From the NCBI RefSeq assembly GCF_030372275.1, contig NZ_JAUDDJ010000007.1: a stretch of 64,000 nt of DNA, one strand, 5' to 3'. Below, piece by piece: positions 50,167 through 59,953 of this stretch; positions within the stretch are counted from its first letter, which is position 1, and every line of letters starts with the position of its first letter. A program made the position numbers and the translations under genes. This DNA is from Lawsonibacter sp900766145 (GTDB lineage Bacteria; Bacillota; Clostridia; Oscillospirales; Oscillospiraceae). A model generated the notes under the pieces. It saw only the letters and a program-made list of their open reading frames with translations, made no database searches and was not told the origin of the DNA.

Positions 50167-50208
50167 GAAAAAAGAACCGTTTTCCTTCGGGAAAACGGTT
50201 CTTTTTTG
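50167..50208 (+). terminator. Terminator after the esterase gene
   Basis: AAAAAAGAACCGTTTTCC, TTC loop, GGGAAAACGGTTCTTTTTT: a long perfect stem. A-rich left side means it could also serve the minus strand. Confidence 0.93.
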
Positions 50209-50282
50209 CTGATTTAGGTTGTCATTGTGGGCTGGAGCGGTTTGACTGAGAGACCCGGGTTAAGAAGTGCGGGCAGAGTGGG

Positions 50283-51140
50283 TTATGTGCCGGGATGGCA
50301 TACTCCGCAGGGGGAATAGCCGGCTTGTTGTGCCTCAGCGGCCGTATCAAACCAGATTTCGTTTTCTTCCAAAATCTTTTCTGCATATCGACAGTCGGGG
50401 TCATGGTATTTATCCGATTCCAGGCTGCCTACAAAAGTTCCTTCCTTTTTTACCGGCGGTTGGGGATCTCCGCCACCCTGCTGGCCGGAGCCTTTCTTAG
50501 CCGATTCATACTGTGACGAAGTAAAGACACCCTCGGTGATCATCTTTTGCGCTAAGGTAGTGTCTTTGCCGTTCTCCTTTGCATCCAGTGCGGCCCAGGA
50601 TACCAGTGCCACATCTCCCCGCAGGAAAGTTGTGTTCTGTGCAGAATATTTTCCGCCGGTAATTCCCAACCGGTCGGTCAGAATCCAAGCCTGATCCCAT
50701 TGAAAGTCGGTGCCGCTTTCATATCCCAGTGCGTTCAGAACGAAGGTTAAGAACTGAGAAGCAGTGATAGGCTGATTTCCGCCATAGGTTGTTGCGGAAA
50801 GACCTGACGTCAAATGATGGGCATAGGCATAGCCCACATAGGGTTTGGCCCAAGGCTCAACGTCCGTAAAGGGAATGTCCCAATTTCCTGCTTTGGCCTG
50901 CTCTGTCTTGCCGATCAAAGCCACCAGCATCGTAATTGCCTCGTTACGGGTAGGAGCACGATCCAGCTCATATACCGGGGTACCGTCACTATTGGTTCCC
51001 GTCCCGCCAAAAAGCCCCAGTGTATACAGGGCATCGGCAGCATCTTTGGGCTGGATATCCGCTGCAAGTGCGCTTGGGATCATAGACAGAATCAGCATCA
51101 GTGACAGAAACATCCCAAGCCATCGATTTATCCGTCTCAT
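50283..51140 (-). CDS. Secreted SLH-domain protein with Ada-like zinc-binding tail
   Basis: A 285-residue exported protein. The signal peptide is MRRINRWLGMFLSLMLILSM ending ALA-AD (residues 1-27). SLH-like repeats follow (DAADALYTLGLFGGTG with TRNEAITMLVALIG, FTDVEPWAKPYVGYAYAHHL with ITASQFLTFVLNALG, and a weaker third, FLRGDVALVSWAAL). A Gly/Gln/Pro linker leads to a C-terminal 50-residue module FVGSLESDKYHDPDCRYAEK ending AGYSPCGVCHP, the Ada-type CxxC/His zinc module often fused to secreted nucleases. ATG 51140 follows GGAGGAG. It lacks an enzyme domain. The gene is monocistronic. Confidence 0.8.
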   Translation of the reverse strand: MRRINRWLGMFLSLMLILSMIPSALAADIQPKDAADALYTLGLFGGTGTNSDGTPVYELDRAPTRNEAITMLVALIGKTEQAKAGNWDIPFTDVEPWAKPYVGYAYAHHLTSGLSATTYGGNQPITASQFLTFVLNALGYESGTDFQWDQAWILTDRLGITGGKYSAQNTTFLRGDVALVSWAALDAKENGKDTTLAQKMITEGVFTSSQYESAKKGSGQQGGGDPQPPVKKEGTFVGSLESDKYHDPDCRYAEKILEENEIWFDTAAEAQQAGYSPCGVCHPGT

Positions 51141-51239
51141 ATCCATTCTCCTCCACATTTTTTGGTTTCGAGCAAAAAAATCCATTCCTTGCTCTTGCCA
51201 CACCATTGTATCACAAATTCCATATGATACCAAAAATAT

Positions 51240-51360
51240 TTTTGGTGTTCTGCTCTGAGTGGCTGCTGGGGGAACAGAGTTATAAATTTTGCGTTCTTCG
51301 CAGTATCAAAAGTGGCTTCAAAGCAGATAGAAATGTGGCCTGCATGAAGAGAATAAAGTG
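51240..51360. other. Intergenic region between convergent-reading ends
   Basis: The space between the SLH gene promoter side and the symporter terminator. It should contain the SLH gene promoter; only AT-rich sequence is seen, with no convincing hexamer pair. Confidence 0.3.
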
Positions 51361-51384
51361 GGGGCGCTCCTGTGGGAGCGCCCC
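51361..51384 (-). terminator. Terminator after the amino acid symporter gene
   Basis: GGGGCGCTCC, TGTG loop, GGAGCGCCCC: a perfect 10-base-pair stem. The following T-run on the minus strand is weak (ACTTTATT). Confidence 0.7.
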
Positions 51385-51406
51385 ATGTAGAAAGGGAGAG
51401 AAGAAA

Positions 51407-52831
<1,425 letters not shown>

Positions 52832-52852
52832 GTCGAGGTACCTCCTGTTTGT

Positions 52853-53782
52853 TTAGTCTGTTTGGCTGTCCGCGTCAAAGATGTGCAGGTGCAGCTGCTG
52901 GGACAGGTGGCGCAGCACCCGCTCTCCGGCCACACTGTTGCCCTTGCCGTCCAGGGCAGGGCCGAAGATGCCGATGCCCATCCGCCGGTCTACCACCGAC
53001 AGGATGCCGCCGCCCACGCCGCTCTTGGAGGGGATGCCCACCTGGACGGCAAAGGTGCCCGAGCCGTCATACATTCCGCAGGTGAGCATAATGGTCTTGA
53101 CCACCCGGACGGTGTCGGGGGAGAGCAGGCGCTCTCCAGTGGCGGGGCAGATGCCGCCGCCGGCCAGCAGCAGGCCCAGTCCCGCCAGACTCTCTGCCGT
53201 TACGCTCAGAGAGCACATGCGTACATAAAAGTCCAGCGTCCGCTCCACGTCGCTGCGGATAACCCCCTTGTTCTCCAGCAGATAGGCGATGGCGCGGTTG
53301 CGGGAGATGTTGGACATCTCCGAGTGGTAAACCTTCTCATCCAGACCGATCTCCGGGTCCATACACAGCTTCCGGGTGAAGGCCAGCATTCGATCAAAGG
53401 AGATCTTGGGCTCCAGGTAGCTGTCCACAGCGATGGCTCCGGCGTTGATCATGGGGTTGCTGGGGGAGCTGCCTGCCGCCTCCAGCTTGCCCATGGCATT
53501 GAAGGCGTCCCCCGAGGGCTCCATACCCACCTGGGCAAATACGGTCTCAAAGCCGCACAGCTCCAGGGCGACGGCCAGGCTGATCACCTTGGAGATACTT
53601 TGGATACTGAAGCGCACCTTGGTATCTCCTGCGGAATACCGCCCACCGTCCGACGTAAAGACACAGGCGCCCAGGTGGTGCTTGTCCACCTTGCTCAGCT
53701 CCGGAATATAGGATGCGGTCTGTCCCAGTTCCGCCGCGGGCCTAGATGCGGCCACCGCCTGGGTAAGTACGGTCTGGATCAT
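52853..53782 (-). CDS. glsA: Glutaminase A
   Basis: A 309-residue serine-dependent beta-lactamase-fold glutaminase that converts glutamine to glutamate and ammonia. FSIQSISKVISLAVAL holds the Ser-x-x-Lys catalytic pair. Substrate-contact blocks are GMEPSGDAFN, NPMINAGAIAV and YHSEMSNISRNRAIAYLLEN, with the later GSGTFAVQVGIPSKSGVGGGI. ATG 53782 follows AGGAGGAAG. It is the first gene of an operon with the AgcS symporter. Together they suggest sodium-driven uptake and deamidation of glutamine, perhaps for acid tolerance. Length is normal. Confidence 0.93.
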   Translation of the reverse strand: MIQTVLTQAVAASRPAAELGQTASYIPELSKVDKHHLGACVFTSDGGRYSAGDTKVRFSIQSISKVISLAVALELCGFETVFAQVGMEPSGDAFNAMGKLEAAGSSPSNPMINAGAIAVDSYLEPKISFDRMLAFTRKLCMDPEIGLDEKVYHSEMSNISRNRAIAYLLENKGVIRSDVERTLDFYVRMCSLSVTAESLAGLGLLLAGGGICPATGERLLSPDTVRVVKTIMLTCGMYDGSGTFAVQVGIPSKSGVGGGILSVVDRRMGIGIFGPALDGKGNSVAGERVLRHLSQQLHLHIFDADSQTD

Positions 53783-53885
53783 GGTTCTTCCTCCTTGGTT
53801 TTGACGCGTTGGCTTTCTGGCATTCAGCATAGCAGGCGGAGCGGGATTTGTATAATACGCAACTGTTTTGGCGGATATAAATAAA

Positions 53886-53910
53886 ACGGATAGCGGAGAC
53901 CGCTATCCGT
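53886..53910 (-). terminator. Terminator after the LysR gene
   Basis: ACGGATAGCGG, AGA loop, CCGCTATCCGT: 11 perfect pairs followed by TTTTATTTAT on the minus strand. Confidence 0.92.
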
Positions 53911-53914
53911 TTGG

Positions 53915-54841
53915 TTAATTTAGTCTTGCTTTTACATTTTCTATAAATTCCTGGGTGATGTCGGACAGAGGTTCGCCCTCCATCTTTACATAACCGAATT
54001 CAAACATGAAGTCGCAGCCGCTGATGGGCACCGACATGGCCTTGTAGCCCGCATCCTGCATCTCAAAGTCGTGGATGCCGATGCTGTAAAAGTCGCTCAC
54101 TGAGATGAGACGCATCAAAGACTCCCGGTTGGAAAGATAGATCACCTTGGAGCTGTTGCCCTCCAGCCCCTGGAGCTGGGTTTCAAACAGGTTGTGGGCC
54201 AAATCGTCATACTGTCCCAGGTAGCGGATCATGCCGTAGGGGGCCAGGGCCTGAAGAGTGATGGGTTTGTGCTGGCGCACCAGGGGGTGGTTTTTGGAGA
54301 TGACGATGTGGGGTTCCACATAGGCCAGACTGCGGTAGACCATCCGCTGGGAGGAGAGCAGCTTTTCCATCTCCCGGCGGCGCTTGCTGTCAAAGTGGAA
54401 TACTCCCACCGTGGCACGGCCGGAAAATACGTCGTCAATGACCTCGTCGGCGTTGCCCTCATAGAGGCGGTGGGAAAAGGAGGGCTGGTCCTGGTGGTTG
54501 AGGACCACGTCGATAAAGCTCTCCATCACGTGAGAAAACTTGGTCATGGATACAGACAGGTGGTTAAATTCTGCATTTTTAATGCTGGGACGCCGCAGAC
54601 AGTTCATTTCCTCCAACACCCGGGCGGCGTGCTTTAAAAACTCCTCTCCCTCGGGGGTTAGGGTCACCCCCTGATTGCTGCGGTTGAGCAGGAGATAGCC
54701 CATTTCATTTTCCAGGTCGTGGATAATTTTACCCAGATGGGGCTGGGAAATAAACAATGCCTGGGCTGCCTTGTTGATGGAACCCAGCTGGGCCACTTTA
54801 ATAAAACACTCCAGATGCTTTAAATTGATATTGTATGACAT
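53915..54841 (-). CDS. LysR-family transcriptional regulator
   Basis: A 308-residue LysR regulator. The N-terminal winged helix reads LKHLECFIKVAQLGSINKAA, then LFISQPHLGKIIHDLENEMG. A periplasmic-binding-type effector domain follows (about 90-308). The usual target is a neighbouring promoter; glsA-agcS starts 130 bases downstream on the same strand and is the nearest candidate. ATG 54841 follows GGGGGG; an upstream in-frame start has no ribosome site. Confidence 0.88.
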   Translation of the reverse strand: MSYNINLKHLECFIKVAQLGSINKAAQALFISQPHLGKIIHDLENEMGYLLLNRSNQGVTLTPEGEEFLKHAARVLEEMNCLRRPSIKNAEFNHLSVSMTKFSHVMESFIDVVLNHQDQPSFSHRLYEGNADEVIDDVFSGRATVGVFHFDSKRRREMEKLLSSQRMVYRSLAYVEPHIVISKNHPLVRQHKPITLQALAPYGMIRYLGQYDDLAHNLFETQLQGLEGNSSKVIYLSNRESLMRLISVSDFYSIGIHDFEMQDAGYKAMSVPISGCDFMFEFGYVKMEGEPLSDITQEFIENVKARLN

Positions 54842-54955
54842 CTCGAACTGCCCCCCTTGGAAAAAGGATGACTTGGATTTTATCGGCGAAATTATATCAC
54901 TTTCCAACAAAAAACACCAGGCGCTCGCTATTGCTATTTGTGATAAGCGTCATTT

Positions 54956-56110
54956 CTATGGGTTATTTCCATTGGGCAGAGAGCCGTGCTCCGCATCTAA
55001 AAATTGCATGGCAATATAGAGTATGGCGGCGTCCCGGGGGCGGCGCAGGTCGTAGCCGGTATACTGGGCCAGCTTGCCCATGCGGTAGCGGAAGGTATTC
55101 TTATGTACATGGATGCACTGGGCAGCCTGTTCAATGTTGCCTTCGCAGCGAAAATACAGCATCAGACACTCTAACAGCTCCGGGCGCTCATCCTGGGGAA
55201 TGGCCTCAAACATGGCCTGACACAGATCCCGTTTCACTTTAGGCTCCAAATTCTGAAGCACAAAATCCAGGGAGATACCGCTGTATTCCAGCAGGGTGTG
55301 GCCCTTGGCTGCCGCCCGGGCGGCAATTTTGGCCTCGTTATAGCAGCGGCGGATGTCTTCCGGACCACGGGACAGGGAGCTAAGGCCACCGCTGAGGGAG
55401 ACCTCGTAAAAGCTCTCTGCTGCCTGCTGAAAGCGTTTGAGCACATCCAGGGCCTTCTGTCTGGGACCAAATACCAGCAGCAGACGGCGGTTGACCACGG
55501 CGCACAGGGCCTGCTCTTCCTGCTGCTCTTCCTGCAGGTAGCGCTGAGCCATCTGCAGCAGGCGGCCGCTGTGCAGCTCCGGGGGCTGGGCGCTGCCCCG
55601 GGGCTCATATTCCAGAATAGCGATGCGCTTGGGCTCCCGGATGTCGATATCCAGCAGAGCGCCCCGCTCGGCAAAGGCGGACCAGTCCAGATCCCGGGCA
55701 AAGAGCCACTCCTCCAGAAACAGGCTCCGGGCCTGCTCCACCAGCACGCTCTGCTCCTGCTGATGGATGGTGGTCAGCAGGATCTCGGTCATCTTTTTTA
55801 CAATGGCGCCAAAGTCCCGCACCGCATCCGGCGGCCCGGTGATGCCGATGACCCCCTCGCAGTTTCCCTCCACATAGATGGGCAAATTTACCCCCTGCTG
55901 AGCGCCGGGCCCCTCCTCTCCGGCGGCCACCTCCAGCACCGGAAGCTGGCGCTCCAGAATTTCTTTGGCGATGGTGTGCAGCTGGCCGATCCGCTTGGGA
56001 TCGGTGCTGGCCAGAATGGTGCCGGTGCGGTCCATGATATTGACGTCCCGGCCGATGGTCTCCTTGATTTCTTCCACGATCCGCATCCCGTTCTCTTTGG
56101 TCAGGAACAT
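54956..56110 (-). CDS. CdaR-type sugar-acid-responsive regulator
   Basis: A 384-residue regulator. The N-terminal sugar-diacid recognition domain (about 1-135) is followed by a GGDEF-like or diacid-associated middle part and a C-terminal PucR-type helix-turn-helix (residues about 315-375, EGNIEQAAQCIHVHKNTFRY). CdaR activates glycerate, glucarate or galactarate genes in enterobacteria. It is divergent from a 2-hydroxyacid dehydrogenase gene at 56232, the kind of enzyme that CdaR-regulated operons contain, so it is the likely regulator of that gene. ATG 56110 follows GGGGAGAT. Confidence 0.82.
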   Translation of the reverse strand: MFLTKENGMRIVEEIKETIGRDVNIMDRTGTILASTDPKRIGQLHTIAKEILERQLPVLEVAAGEEGPGAQQGVNLPIYVEGNCEGVIGITGPPDAVRDFGAIVKKMTEILLTTIHQQEQSVLVEQARSLFLEEWLFARDLDWSAFAERGALLDIDIREPKRIAILEYEPRGSAQPPELHSGRLLQMAQRYLQEEQQEEQALCAVVNRRLLLVFGPRQKALDVLKRFQQAAESFYEVSLSGGLSSLSRGPEDIRRCYNEAKIAARAAAKGHTLLEYSGISLDFVLQNLEPKVKRDLCQAMFEAIPQDERPELLECLMLYFRCEGNIEQAAQCIHVHKNTFRYRMGKLAQYTGYDLRRPRDAAILYIAMQFLDAEHGSLPNGNNP

Positions 56111-56231
56111 GGCGATCTCCCCTCTGAGATTTGTATTTCATATAAAAATTTTATCTCACTTTTGGCCCAAATACAAGAATGGGTTTGCTATATTGAACAT
56201 AAGAAAACAAAACATCAAGGAGGAACTTGGA

Positions 56232-57197
56232 ATGAAAATCGTAGTTCTGGATGGATATACTGAAAATCCCGGCGATCTGAGCTGGAGCGCCCTGGAGGCC
56301 CTGGGCGACGTGACCGTGTATGACCGCACCTCCTATGTGGATGCTCCCATCATTGCCGAGCGCATCGGCGATGCCGAGGTGGTCATCACCAACAAGACCC
56401 CCATCACCAAGGAGACCATCGACAAGTGCCCCAACATGAAGCTGATCGCCTTCCTGGCTACCGGCTACAACGTGGCTGACTATAACTACGCCAAGGAGAA
56501 GGGCGTGCTGGTGTGCAACGTGCCCACCTACGGCACCGCCTGCGTGGGTCAGTACGCCATCGCCCTGCTGCTGGAGGTGTGCCACCACATCGGCCACCAC
56601 GCCCAGACCGTGAAGGAGGGCAAGTGGGCCAATCACATCGACTGGTGCTACTGGGATTACCCCCTCATCGAGCTGGACGGCAAGACTGCCGGTGTTATCG
56701 GCTTTGGCCGCATCGGCCAGACCACCGGCCGCATTGCCAAGGCCATGGGCATGAAGGTTCTGGCTTACGACCTGTATCCCAACGACTCCGGCAAGGCCAT
56801 CGCCGAGTATGTGGATCTGGACACCCTGCTGGCCCAGTCCGACGTGGTGTTCCTGCACTGCAACCTGACCGCCGACAATGAGAAGATGATCAACAAGGCC
56901 AACATCGCCAAGATGAAGGACGGCGCTATCCTGATCAACAACTCCCGCGGTCAGCTCATCGACGAGCAGGACGTGACCGACGCCCTGAAGTCCGGCAAGC
57001 TGGCGGCCGCCGGCCTGGACGTGGTGTACACCGAGCCCATCAAGGCGGACAACCCCCTGCTCACTGCCCCCAACTGCATCATCACTCCCCATATGTCCTG
57101 GGGCGCCAAGGAGGCCCGCCAGCGCATCATGGATATTACCGTGGACAACGTGAAGGCTTACCTGGACGGCAGCCCCATCAACGTTGTAAATAAATAA
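56232..57197 (+). CDS. D-2-hydroxyacid dehydrogenase (glycerate/hydroxypyruvate type)
   Basis: A 321-residue NAD(P)-dependent dehydrogenase. It reduces a 2-oxo acid such as hydroxypyruvate or glyoxylate. AVVxNK at the start is seen as VVITNKTPITKE, the nucleotide site is GVIGFGRIGQTTGRIAKAMG (about 150-169), and the catalytic residues lie in NNSRGQLIDEQ (Arg), YTEP (Glu) and ITPHMSWGAKEAR (His). The close fit to hydroxypyruvate reductases of the HprA/GlxR-like group is by pattern. ATG 56232 is eight bases after AGGAGG. It is divergent from the CdaR gene and next to the ureide cluster, whose final product could be glyoxylate. Confidence 0.85.
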   Translation: MKIVVLDGYTENPGDLSWSALEALGDVTVYDRTSYVDAPIIAERIGDAEVVITNKTPITKETIDKCPNMKLIAFLATGYNVADYNYAKEKGVLVCNVPTYGTACVGQYAIALLLEVCHHIGHHAQTVKEGKWANHIDWCYWDYPLIELDGKTAGVIGFGRIGQTTGRIAKAMGMKVLAYDLYPNDSGKAIAEYVDLDTLLAQSDVVFLHCNLTADNEKMINKANIAKMKDGAILINNSRGQLIDEQDVTDALKSGKLAAAGLDVVYTEPIKADNPLLTAPNCIITPHMSWGAKEARQRIMDITVDNVKAYLDGSPINVVNK

Positions 57198-57223
57198 CCG
57201 TTTTCCTTCCCATGTAACCTACC

Positions 57224-57275
57224 AAAGAGCACACCCCCTGAGCCGGAGATTCCGGTTTGGGGGGTGTGCTCTTTG
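57224..57275 (+). terminator. Terminator after the hydroxyacid dehydrogenase gene
   Basis: AAAGAGCACACCCCC pairs with GGGGGTGTGCTCTTT around a CCGGA/TCCGG inner stem; bidirectional shape. Confidence 0.88.
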
Positions 57276-57489
57276 CGTTATGCTTGGAAAAATGCTGGGC
57301 ACAAGTCCGTCAACATGCATTTTTGGGACAAAGAAGAGACCAGACCGCCGCAGAGAAATTTGGATTCTGCGGCGGTTTTTTGTTATTTTCTGCGCGAACG
57401 GGGGCTATTTGCAGAAAAACGGGCAAAGAATACGTTCACCATGAAATTGTGCAAAACAGAAGAAAACGCAAAGAAGGAAAAAGTTTTGC
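57276..57489. other. Intergenic region before the ureide cluster
   Basis: About 210 bases without a supported gene. A CCGCAGAG/TTCTGCGG inverted pair is seen near 57345-57375; nothing else stands out. Confidence 0.35.
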
Positions 57490-57518
57490 TTGACAAAAGA
57501 GCCAGCACGAAATATTAT
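57490..57518 (+). promoter_or_regulatory. Promoter of the ureide cluster
   Basis: TTGACA (57490-57495), exactly 17 bases, TATTAT (57513-57518). The start near 57525 leaves a leader of about 48 bases. Confidence 0.85.
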
Positions 57519-57572
57519 ATATTCAACAATAAGGAACACGTTCAAATATTATGAACACACCTAGAGAGGACG

Positions 57573-58220
57573 ATGACGGTGAAGATCTTGATTATCAACC
57601 CCAACAGCGATGAAGAAACCGAGAAGCTGATCCAGCGGGTGGCCGAGGATTTTTTGCAGGGACGTGCCCAAGCGGATGTGGTGTCCATGCAGTCTGCCCC
57701 CAAACTGATCGTCACGTATGAGGATCAGGCGGTATCTGCCACAGAGCTGATCCAGGTGGTGCGGAGCAAAAAGGACGACTACGACGGATTTGTGGTAGCC
57801 TGCCATGGAGATCCCAATCTGGACCTGGTTCAGGAGCTCACCGGAAAGCCTACATACGGCATTGCCCAGGCCTCCATGAAGATGGCGGCTATGACGGGAA
57901 ACTTTGCCGTGCTTACCCCTTCGGAGAAGATCATCCCCAAAAAGTTTGCGCTGGCCCGGAAGTACCACTGCCAGGAGCAGCTGAAGCTGGTTCAGGTAAG
58001 TAAGGGCAACCGCAAGGAGGACCTGCTGGAGGCAGGAAAAGAAGCGCTGAAGACACCGGGGGTGCAAGCCATCGTACTGGGATGCGCAAACTATGCCGGC
58101 AGCAGCGGCTGGCTGGAAAAGCGGCTGGGTGTTCCAGTTGTGGACGGTTTGACATGGGCGCTGGCCCTGGTGGAAAGCGAGGCCCGGATTCAGGCATACA
58201 ACCAAAAAGAGGCGGAATAA
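57573..58220 (+). CDS. Asp/Glu/hydantoin racemase family (allantoin racemase-like)
   Basis: A 215-residue racemase. Two catalytic cysteines sit in VVACHGDPN and VLGCANYAG. The N-terminus KILIINPNSDEETE is typical of hydantoin/allantoin racemases (HyuA/HpxA). They interconvert the two forms of the ring so that a stereospecific hydrolase can use both. It is the first gene of the cluster with a symporter and two amidohydrolases, which supports a ureide substrate. ATG 57573 is close to GAGAGGA; GTG 57579 has better spacing. Confidence 0.82.
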   Translation: MTVKILIINPNSDEETEKLIQRVAEDFLQGRAQADVVSMQSAPKLIVTYEDQAVSATELIQVVRSKKDDYDGFVVACHGDPNLDLVQELTGKPTYGIAQASMKMAAMTGNFAVLTPSEKIIPKKFALARKYHCQEQLKLVQVSKGNRKEDLLEAGKEALKTPGVQAIVLGCANYAGSSGWLEKRLGVPVVDGLTWALALVESEARIQAYNQKEAE

Positions 58221-58328
58221 ATCAAAGGCTGACGAAAGAACAGGGAGGGGAGGTAAAAAGTTCCAGAGATATACTCCGCCATTACATTTCAAACATTCCA
58301 AATTCAAAAAGACTAGGAGAGAAACATT

Positions 58329-58430
58329 ATGGGTGCTAGTGTTAGTTTGATCTTGATGTGGTTGTTTTTCTTTTTCTTAGCGCTGTTTCCCGCAATCTAT
58401 ACCTTGACGAAGGGGAGAAATAAGAAATGA
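58329..58430 (+). CDS. 33-residue symporter accessory membrane peptide
   Basis: A single-helix peptide starting MGASVSLILMWLFFFFLALF and ending in a basic tail (TLTKGRNKK). ATG 58329 has AGGAGAG eight to ten bases upstream, and its TGA overlaps the ATG of the symporter gene by four bases (ATGA), so the two are translated together. Short one-helix proteins directly before sodium:solute symporter genes are known as symporter small accessory proteins and may assist folding or regulate transport. The gene is far below usual gene-size cut-offs. Confidence 0.8.
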   Translation: MGASVSLILMWLFFFFLALFPAIYTLTKGRNKK

Positions 58431-59863
58431 ATCCGAATGTAATTTATCTGACCGTTGTTATTTTGTTCATGGTTGCCCTGCTGGTCATCGGCATGCTGAT
58501 CTCCAGAGGCGTTAAGAACCAGAAAGACTGGATGGTAGCCGGTAAGTCGCTGGGCATGCTGCCCATGGCGGGTACCTATTTTGCCACCATCGTAAGTGCC
58601 GCTTCCATCGTCAGCTATATGGGCTATTATTATCTCAAGGGCTGGCCCGGCGTATGGAACTGCGCAGGAACCTTCCTGACCTCCTTCCTGGCCTGTCTGT
58701 GGTTTGCCAAGCGTCTGCGCAAGGCGGGCTGTGATACCCTTCCCGAATATATTGCCAGCCGGTACGGCAAGCAGCTGGCCATGCCCGCCTCCGTGCTGAT
58801 CCTGGTTTGTACCATCGCTCTGCTGGCTGCTCAGGTCACCGGCGGCATCGTGGTGCTGCAGTCCTTTGTTGACTGGAACAACGTGACCTGCTGCATCGTA
58901 CTTCTGGTCGTGTTCCTGGCCTTCACCGCCATGGGCGGCATGAAGGCAGTGGCCTGGACCGATACCATCTGCTCCTTTGTGATCATCATCGGCGTGTGGG
59001 TCATGGCCGTGGAGTTCCTGGGCGAGATCGGCGGCTTCACCGCCATGAACGAGCAGGTCGCTGCCATCAACCCCGGCTTTGTTGAGGCCTTCAGCGTGGA
59101 GATTCCCCCGCTGACCGCTCTGTCCTGGGTGGTGACCTGGGGCATCTGCAACTTCGGCGCTCCCCAGTTTATTGCCCGTTTCTTCTCTGCTGAGAGCCCT
59201 GAGATCGCCTCCCGCTCCCAGGGACTGACCGGCATCGGCCTGCTGCTGTTCTACATCCCCCTGTCCATCATCGGTATCGGCGGCATGCTGCTGGTGCCCG
59301 GCATTGAGAATCAGGACCAAGTCTTTACCACTCTGGTAACCACCAAGCTGTCCCCCATCATGGGCGCCGTCCTGTTTGCCGCTGTGGTGGCCGCCATTAT
59401 TTCCACCGCGGACTCCCTGCTTCTGCTGGCTGCCTCCACCTTCAGCAACGACATCTATGCCAAGATTAAGCCCAATGTGTCCGATACCCAGCTGCTGAAA
59501 GTGTCCCGTATCGCCACCGTGATCATCGGCATCGGCGGCGTGTCCCTCACCTTCTTCCTGAATGAGGCCATTCAGTTCATCCAGGCCAGAGCGGTCACCC
59601 TGATGGGCGCCGCCATGGCAATCCTCACCATGGTGGGTGTTGTTTGGAAGGGTGCCAACCGCACCGGCGCTGCCGCCAGCATGATCGCCGGCTTTATCAC
59701 CGCCTGCATCTGGTACGCTCTGGGCCAGCCCGGCGGAGTCATGGCTGCTCTGCCCGCAGTTATCGTGGCCTTTGTGGTTCTGATCGTGGTCAGCAAGGTC
59801 ACCGCTCCTCCTCCCGCTGAGGTGGTGGAGAAGTTCTTCCCGGAAGAAGTAAAAGGAAAATAA
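58427..59863 (+). CDS. Sodium:solute symporter (SSS family)
   Basis: A 478-residue transporter with about thirteen helices. It contains VAGKSLGMLPMAGTYFATIVSAAS (the sodium-site segment), and GWPGVWN, GGIVVLQSF and FGAPQFIARFFSAES further on. It imports an organic solute with sodium. Its place between a hydantoin-type racemase and an allantoinase-like enzyme suggests a ureide such as allantoin or a hydantoin. ATG 58427 overlaps the accessory-peptide stop; ribosome site GGGGAG lies in the end of that gene. The substrate is inferred only from context. Confidence 0.85.
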   Translation: MNPNVIYLTVVILFMVALLVIGMLISRGVKNQKDWMVAGKSLGMLPMAGTYFATIVSAASIVSYMGYYYLKGWPGVWNCAGTFLTSFLACLWFAKRLRKAGCDTLPEYIASRYGKQLAMPASVLILVCTIALLAAQVTGGIVVLQSFVDWNNVTCCIVLLVVFLAFTAMGGMKAVAWTDTICSFVIIIGVWVMAVEFLGEIGGFTAMNEQVAAINPGFVEAFSVEIPPLTALSWVVTWGICNFGAPQFIARFFSAESPEIASRSQGLTGIGLLLFYIPLSIIGIGGMLLVPGIENQDQVFTTLVTTKLSPIMGAVLFAAVVAAIISTADSLLLLAASTFSNDIYAKIKPNVSDTQLLKVSRIATVIIGIGGVSLTFFLNEAIQFIQARAVTLMGAAMAILTMVGVVWKGANRTGAAASMIAGFITACIWYALGQPGGVMAALPAVIVAFVVLIVVSKVTAPPPAEVVEKFFPEEVKGK

Positions 59864-59890
59864 ACAACGAAACAAGTGAGCTTTGTTTTT

Positions 59891-59917
59891 GGCAGGGAGG
59901 CCTGAGGCCTCCCTGCC
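59891..59917 (+). promoter_or_regulatory. Intercistronic hairpin after the symporter gene
   Basis: GGCAGGGAGGC, CTGAG loop, GCCTCCCTGCC: 11 perfect pairs with no T-run. It may be an RNA stabiliser or partial terminator inside the operon. Confidence 0.6.
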
Positions 59918-59953
59918 AAGAAGGACGGAATGAATAAAAAGGAGAAGATTAAC

